A stretch of 64,000 nucleotides of DNA, from the NCBI RefSeq assembly GCF_022539595.1, contig NC_072774.1, positions 10,685,012 through 10,749,011 on the forward strand, in the 5' to 3' direction. The notes below the pieces were generated by a model. It saw only the letters and a program-made list of their open reading frames with translations. It did not search any database and was not told the origin of the DNA. Numbering within the stretch: the stretch's first letter is position 1; every line of letters starts with the position of its first letter. This document shows, one piece after another, positions 59,822 through 64,000 of the stretch. This stretch comes from Amphiprion ocellaris (Eukaryota; Chordata; Actinopteri; Pomacentridae). The position numbers and the translations under genes are program-made.

Positions 59822-60110
59822 AACCGCAGCGGCAACTAACCAACTTTTTCATTATCAAATGACCAGTTGATTATTTGCTAGATGTCTTGATTAGTTGTTT
59901 GGTCTCTAAGATGCTAGAAAATGAAGAAAAATGTCCTAAAGTGTCCTTTTTTGTCAATAGATATTCAGTTCTGTTATAGGGGAGAAACAAAACCAGAAGA
60001 TATTTATATTTAAGTTGCAATCACAGAATTTAGATACTCAAACTGATTAACCAAATAGCAAAATAGTTGGTGAATAATTCAATAGCTGATAAATAACTGA
60101 AAAATCAATG
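59822..60110. mobile_element. GAGCTGCAA-family element, diverged
   Basis: It shares GGCAACTAACCAAC, TTGTTTGGTCTCTAAGATG and CAATCACAGAATTTAGA with the MITE at 46174-46439. The ends are decayed. Confidence 0.5.
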
Positions 60111-61065
60111 CAGATGTATAAACAGCTGAGTTATTGTCAAAGCTGTGATTTCAAAAACAGATTCACCGCACATATCTAAAGTATTGAGGTAGTTTAGCTC
60201 ATCCTGGCAGTTTCTTACTACTTTTCTCCACCACTACACAACTTTTCTTAGAGAAAAAAAATGTATATTTACTGCTTTTATTTATCTCACACTATTCAAG
60301 TTGAGCTGGTCTTTTAATCAGGTCATTTAATCTGAATGGTAAGGTACCGTTCTCTCAAAAAGTGGAGAAAATCCAGTAACACCAGAAGATTCCAGACTGA
60401 TTTCAGTGATGGAAATTAACAAAACAAATTTATTTTAGTACTTGTGCTTTGCTTGAGTGTTTCCATTTTCTACTACTTTATACTTCTATTCCACTGCATG
60501 TATCTGATAATTGTGGTTACTTTGCAGATTTAAAACAACAAAATATAATTTAATAAATACACAAACACACAAGTATACCATATATAAAAAACTGTGATTT
60601 ATATCGCAGTAATACACAAAATATGATCGTCTTTTATGCAGCTCTAATGCATTCTGCTGATCAGTTTCTATTTAAAAGTTCTCCTCAGTTATGATAAGGC
60701 TTTTGGGAGCTATAGAGGTGGATAATACAGAAAATGCTTGTAAATTAAACGTTCTGCTGTAACACTATTATGCCAAATAAAACAGTACCTCCTGATGATT
60801 TTTAAGATGTTTTAACTGAACCCGATTCCTCGTCCGGGAATTTATGAGAAGCGAGAAACTCTTAAATCACGGATTTTTCGAACGGAGTCTGGCGATGTGT
60901 CGGTTCATCTACTGACAACAGTGTCGAGTTTGAAATTCTGTTAAACTCAGTGAAAGTTTAGTTAAATGAAGCTGACTGTAAATTAAAAGTTCAACCAACC
61001 GTTAGACTGACGGCTAACGTTAGCTAGCTCACAGAGGTTACCTGAAGTTTCAGTACTTTACTCAC

Positions 61066-61140
61066 CTGCAGAATGACTTCCGGATCAACACTCAGCTCCG
61101 TCAGATTACCGGGGGATATCCGGTTTATTAAATACGAACC
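61066..61140 (-). other. mrps12: Probable 5' UTR exon and promoter of mrps12
   Basis: On the minus strand GAAGTCATTCTGCAG is followed by GTGAGTAAAG, a strong donor. It lies 1.3 kb upstream of the mrps12 start codon, and GGAAGT/ACTTCC (ETS-type) sites lie nearby at 61078 and 61240. This fits the first exon of a housekeeping gene. Confidence 0.4.
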
Positions 61141-61269
61141 TATAATCTGTCAATTTTCACCTTTTTATTTCAGTTTAAGCAAAAACAAAAATCGTGAAGG
61201 ACGTAGCATCAGAGCTCGAGCTGCTTCACCCCAGTAAACCGGAAGTTCGTCCTCAGCGTGCGCATGCTT

Positions 61270-63053
61270 CTGAATTTTCAGAGGAAGACACTAACTCTTC
61301 AAAATAAGAGCCATGAGTCAATGAAAAGTCCATTTTAAAACCGATTTAAATAGTATGAACATGATTTTACGTGTCTGGACTCAAATCAAAACGTCGAAAT
61401 TTCAATTTTAACAATATTTTGTGATCTTTTCATGCACAATTCTCAGATTTACTGTTTGATTCCGCAGATTCTGAAACAGAACTTTATTAACAAGAACTAA
61501 AAAGACTGTGCTATGAAAGAGAAAAGATCTACGTTTATTCCTGCAAAAAGACTTACAGATGAGCTACAAAAAACAAACATTAAGTCTATTTCAATGATTT
61601 TCAATTTTATTTTATCTATCTATATATATATTTTTTTTTTTTTCAATGGTTTTGAGGTAAATAAATAAATAAATAAAGTGTTATGAATCTATTCCAATAG
61701 CAATAATATTTCTGGAATGTTTATGCAGCACAAACAGGACATTGTCTTGAACACAATTCAACTTGCAAATTGCCTAATCCTTAATAGCAGCATTTAACAA
61801 TGATAGCTAAATATATTTATCAGGAGGATACATCAGTTACAACTCAGTAATTATTTAGACATTCATTTTCAGTTTCCCAGTAAAGTCAATTACACTTTGT
61901 TGTCTTATATTTTTGTTTACTGTGATATGATTACAGATATTGTTATTATTATTAGTGGATTTTCTCTGTATGTTTGGATATAGAGGCTGGAAGGTGATTT
62001 CCAGATTTTCTCCTTAAAATAAGAGACAATTTTTAATGTAATTAAATCCACATAAAGCAGATATAGATGTTTGCTAACATTTATAAGGGTCTCCACACAG
62101 ATTGACTCTCTCATAAACAAGAGGAGCCTACTTGTTAAATAATGTAATAAATGGTATCAATCTTCAAAAATAGTGGTTAAAAAAATAGACCATATTTATC
62201 AGGACAATAAATTTATTGCAGCTCACTTCCTTAGAAATCCACTTTCATTTGTTCCTTTTACTATTATTATAGCATGTTTTATTTGTTAATTATGTTGTTG
62301 TCAACATAATTACTGATATTGTTAACTGATTTTGGTTACAGAAGCTGGAGGATGTCATTCATAAAAAACCTGTATGTCTGCTTAAATTAACCATCTGTCA
62401 TAAACTGTATAACTATAATCACAAAATAAATATTTGATGGTTTGGTCTCACATTTTGATTGTTCAATCCCATTTCTTCTCCAGATGACTTCCAATGTTAG
62501 ATTTTCGCTTCAAGTTTGACGGTAAATCTGTATGATATAGTACAGATTCTGTTTTGCGGTGCAGTCTTTTTAATTTTTAGACTTTAAGTATATCTTCCTC
62601 ATTATATTCACAGGACTTTTTCATGTCACAATGTTCTGACAGTGAGGTGTTAATACTTTTGCTTGACATAGGGTGAGTGTTGTTAAAATGGGACAGCTCA
62701 TCTTTTCAGGGAGAACATAAAATAATCTTAAAACATTTTTTTTTTAAGAGCATTTTTTCCAGTGCATGTTTCCAAAACCCCAATAAAAGTCCTTCATCAA
62801 TCCTCTGAGGACCCATCATAGAGCAGGTGAAGCGCTTCATTCAACACTGACTGCAGTGAGTCAGACTGCTGCTGTCAGGGTCCACAGATCATCGCTGGCT
62901 GATATCACCTCTGATTAGATCCATCAGCCTCCAGGTGAAGGTCTGGTCCTCGCGGCACATCAGCAGATCTCTATCAGAGTTACACATTAAACTGGCGGCA
63001 GGTGTGCAGCTCAGGTGAAGCCTCGCCGAGCCGCAGTCAGACTGAAGGTGAAG
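61270..63053. other. Intergenic, upstream of enpp7
   Basis: AT-rich DNA without a recognised gene. A possible TATA-like AATAAAAG lies at 62781, and the last 200 bp before the enpp7 start rises in GC. Confidence 0.35.
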
Positions 63054-63297
63054 ATGAGGCCGGAGCTCTTCCTCGTCCTCGCGGCTGTGACCTGCGCCGC
63101 CGGCAAGCCGCTGAGCAAGGCAGCGACGGCCAAGAACAAGCTGCTGCTCATCTCCTTCGACGGCTTCAGGTGGGACTACGACCAGGACGTGGAGACGCCG
63201 CACCTGGACCGGCTGGTGGTGGACGGAGTCAAAGCCAAATACATCACCCCCCCAATGCTGACCATGACCTCGCCGTCCCACTTCACCACCATCACCG
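63054..63297 (+). CDS. enpp7: enpp7 first coding exon (partial gene)
   Basis: Ectonucleotide pyrophosphatase/phosphodiesterase family member 7, alkaline sphingomyelinase, which in mammals hydrolyses sphingomyelin in the intestine. This exon encodes residues 1-81 plus one base and ends at a GTAACAG donor; the rest lies beyond the window. MRPELFLVLAAVTCAAG is a signal peptide. LLLISFDGFRWDYDQDV at 30-46 carries a metal-ligand Asp (D36). MLTMTSPSHFTTITG places the nucleophile Thr at 72. The SFDGFRW.YDQDV and MTSP.HF forms are ENPP7-like, while ENPP6 has LLDGFR and LSYPNYYT. The start at 63054 was chosen because it opens on the signal peptide; upstream in-frame codons are not ATG. Fish often have several enpp7 copies; I cannot tell which this is. 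Confidence 0.88.
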
Positions 63298-64000
63298 GTA
63301 ACAGCATGAATGGAATGAAATGACATTTTTATTTTTAGTCTATTTAGTTGAAATGCATTTAAATTGAACTGATTTTATTTTCATTAAAGTACCAATGTAA
63401 TTTAATTCATTTTCATTTATTTAACAATATGTTAATTCAGTTTATTTCTATTCATTTACAAGAATTTTATTTTTATTTATTTTGTTCAGATTTACTTAAC
63501 TCATTTTATTTTAAGGTACCAATGTTATTTAATTTCTTTTCATTGTTATTATTTTAATTTCTTTTTAGATATTTTAATTAAGTTGTTTAAATTTATTCAA
63601 ATCTAACTGCTTTTATTTTAATTTTATGTACCAATGTAATTTATTTTATTTATGTTTCCATTATTTTAATTTATTCTATTTTAATTTATCTGCATTTATT
63701 CATTTCAAATAATTTAACTGACTTTTATCTTCATGTAACTTAATATAATTTACTTTAATCTCATTTAATTATTTGACTTGATTAAGCTATTTTAAGCTGA
63801 GTTTTGAACAACATTTTTTGCTGATACCTTAGTAGTTAAAACTGCAAATATTACTGCAGTTCTAAGTGCAGTTGCGTTACAACAGATACTACTGTTTAAC
63901 TAATACTGCATTGGGACTATAGCATGTGTTGGAAAGTACAGGTACACAACTAGAATTTATTTCACCTGTACTTTACATAAACAGCCTATAAACAAATTTA
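63298..64000 (+). other. enpp7: enpp7 intron 1 (continues past the window)
   Basis: AT-rich intron sequence with repeated TTTATTTTAATTT-like words and no second exon inside the window. Confidence 0.6.

Noticed and set aside
62889..63326. 145-aa minus-strand frame over enpp7 exon 1
   Set aside because: The opposite strand holds a signal peptide, metal-ligand and nucleophile motifs and a splice donor in the expected places.

Overview
The window looks like a vertebrate, specifically ray-finned (teleost) fish, nuclear chromosome. Genes are intron-rich with GT-AG introns, AT-rich spacers and abundant microsatellites, and fish-type interspersed repeats occur throughout (L2/CR1/Rex1-like LINE tails, tRNA-derived SINE heads, short inverted-repeat DNA elements). 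No operon, phage, CRISPR or bacterial feature is present. Genes were recognised from their proteins. I built exon models by hand from splice sites and reading-frame phase.

Layout, left to right. (1) 322-11768, minus strand: complete syndecan-2-like proteoglycan gene (sdc2), 5 coding exons and 272 aa, with a CRE-type site just upstream. (2) 12-16.7 kb: intergenic DNA with an 893-bp element bounded by perfect 27-bp inverted repeats and two tRNA-like SINE heads. (3) 16710-17354, plus strand: rpp25l, an Alba-type RNase P/MRP subunit in one coding exon, followed by an unrecognised terminal exon at about 17831-17956. (4) 18-24.9 kb: intergenic DNA with LINE remnants, ACAAAA-type minisatellites and a TTAA-flanked DNA element. 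(5) 24904-42572, minus strand: complete tmem116 (11 coding exons, 360 aa). Its large introns hold an antisense LINE reverse-transcriptase fragment, an antisense tRNA-Glu, a hAT end, a fold-back SINE pair and a repeat family carrying CTCF-like motifs. (6) 43.7-45.2 kb, plus strand: exons of a small unrecognised gene. (7) 47177-55.7 kb, minus strand: a C2H2 zinc-finger gene in which acidic exons alternate with finger exons; all eight exons join in frame to give 18 fingers. (8) 56716-61.2 kb, minus strand: mrps12, mitochondrial ribosomal protein S12. (9) 63054 onward, plus strand: first coding exon of enpp7 (alkaline sphingomyelinase family), which continues beyond 63297.

The genes belong to unrelated housekeeping and signalling functions (cell-surface proteoglycan, tRNA processing, seven-helix membrane protein, transcription factor, mitochondrial translation, lipid hydrolase) and share no pathway. 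The most unusual material is the modular zinc-finger gene, the transposon-borne CTCF-like motifs, the inverted SINE pair, and the repeated association of one satellite with one LINE tail.
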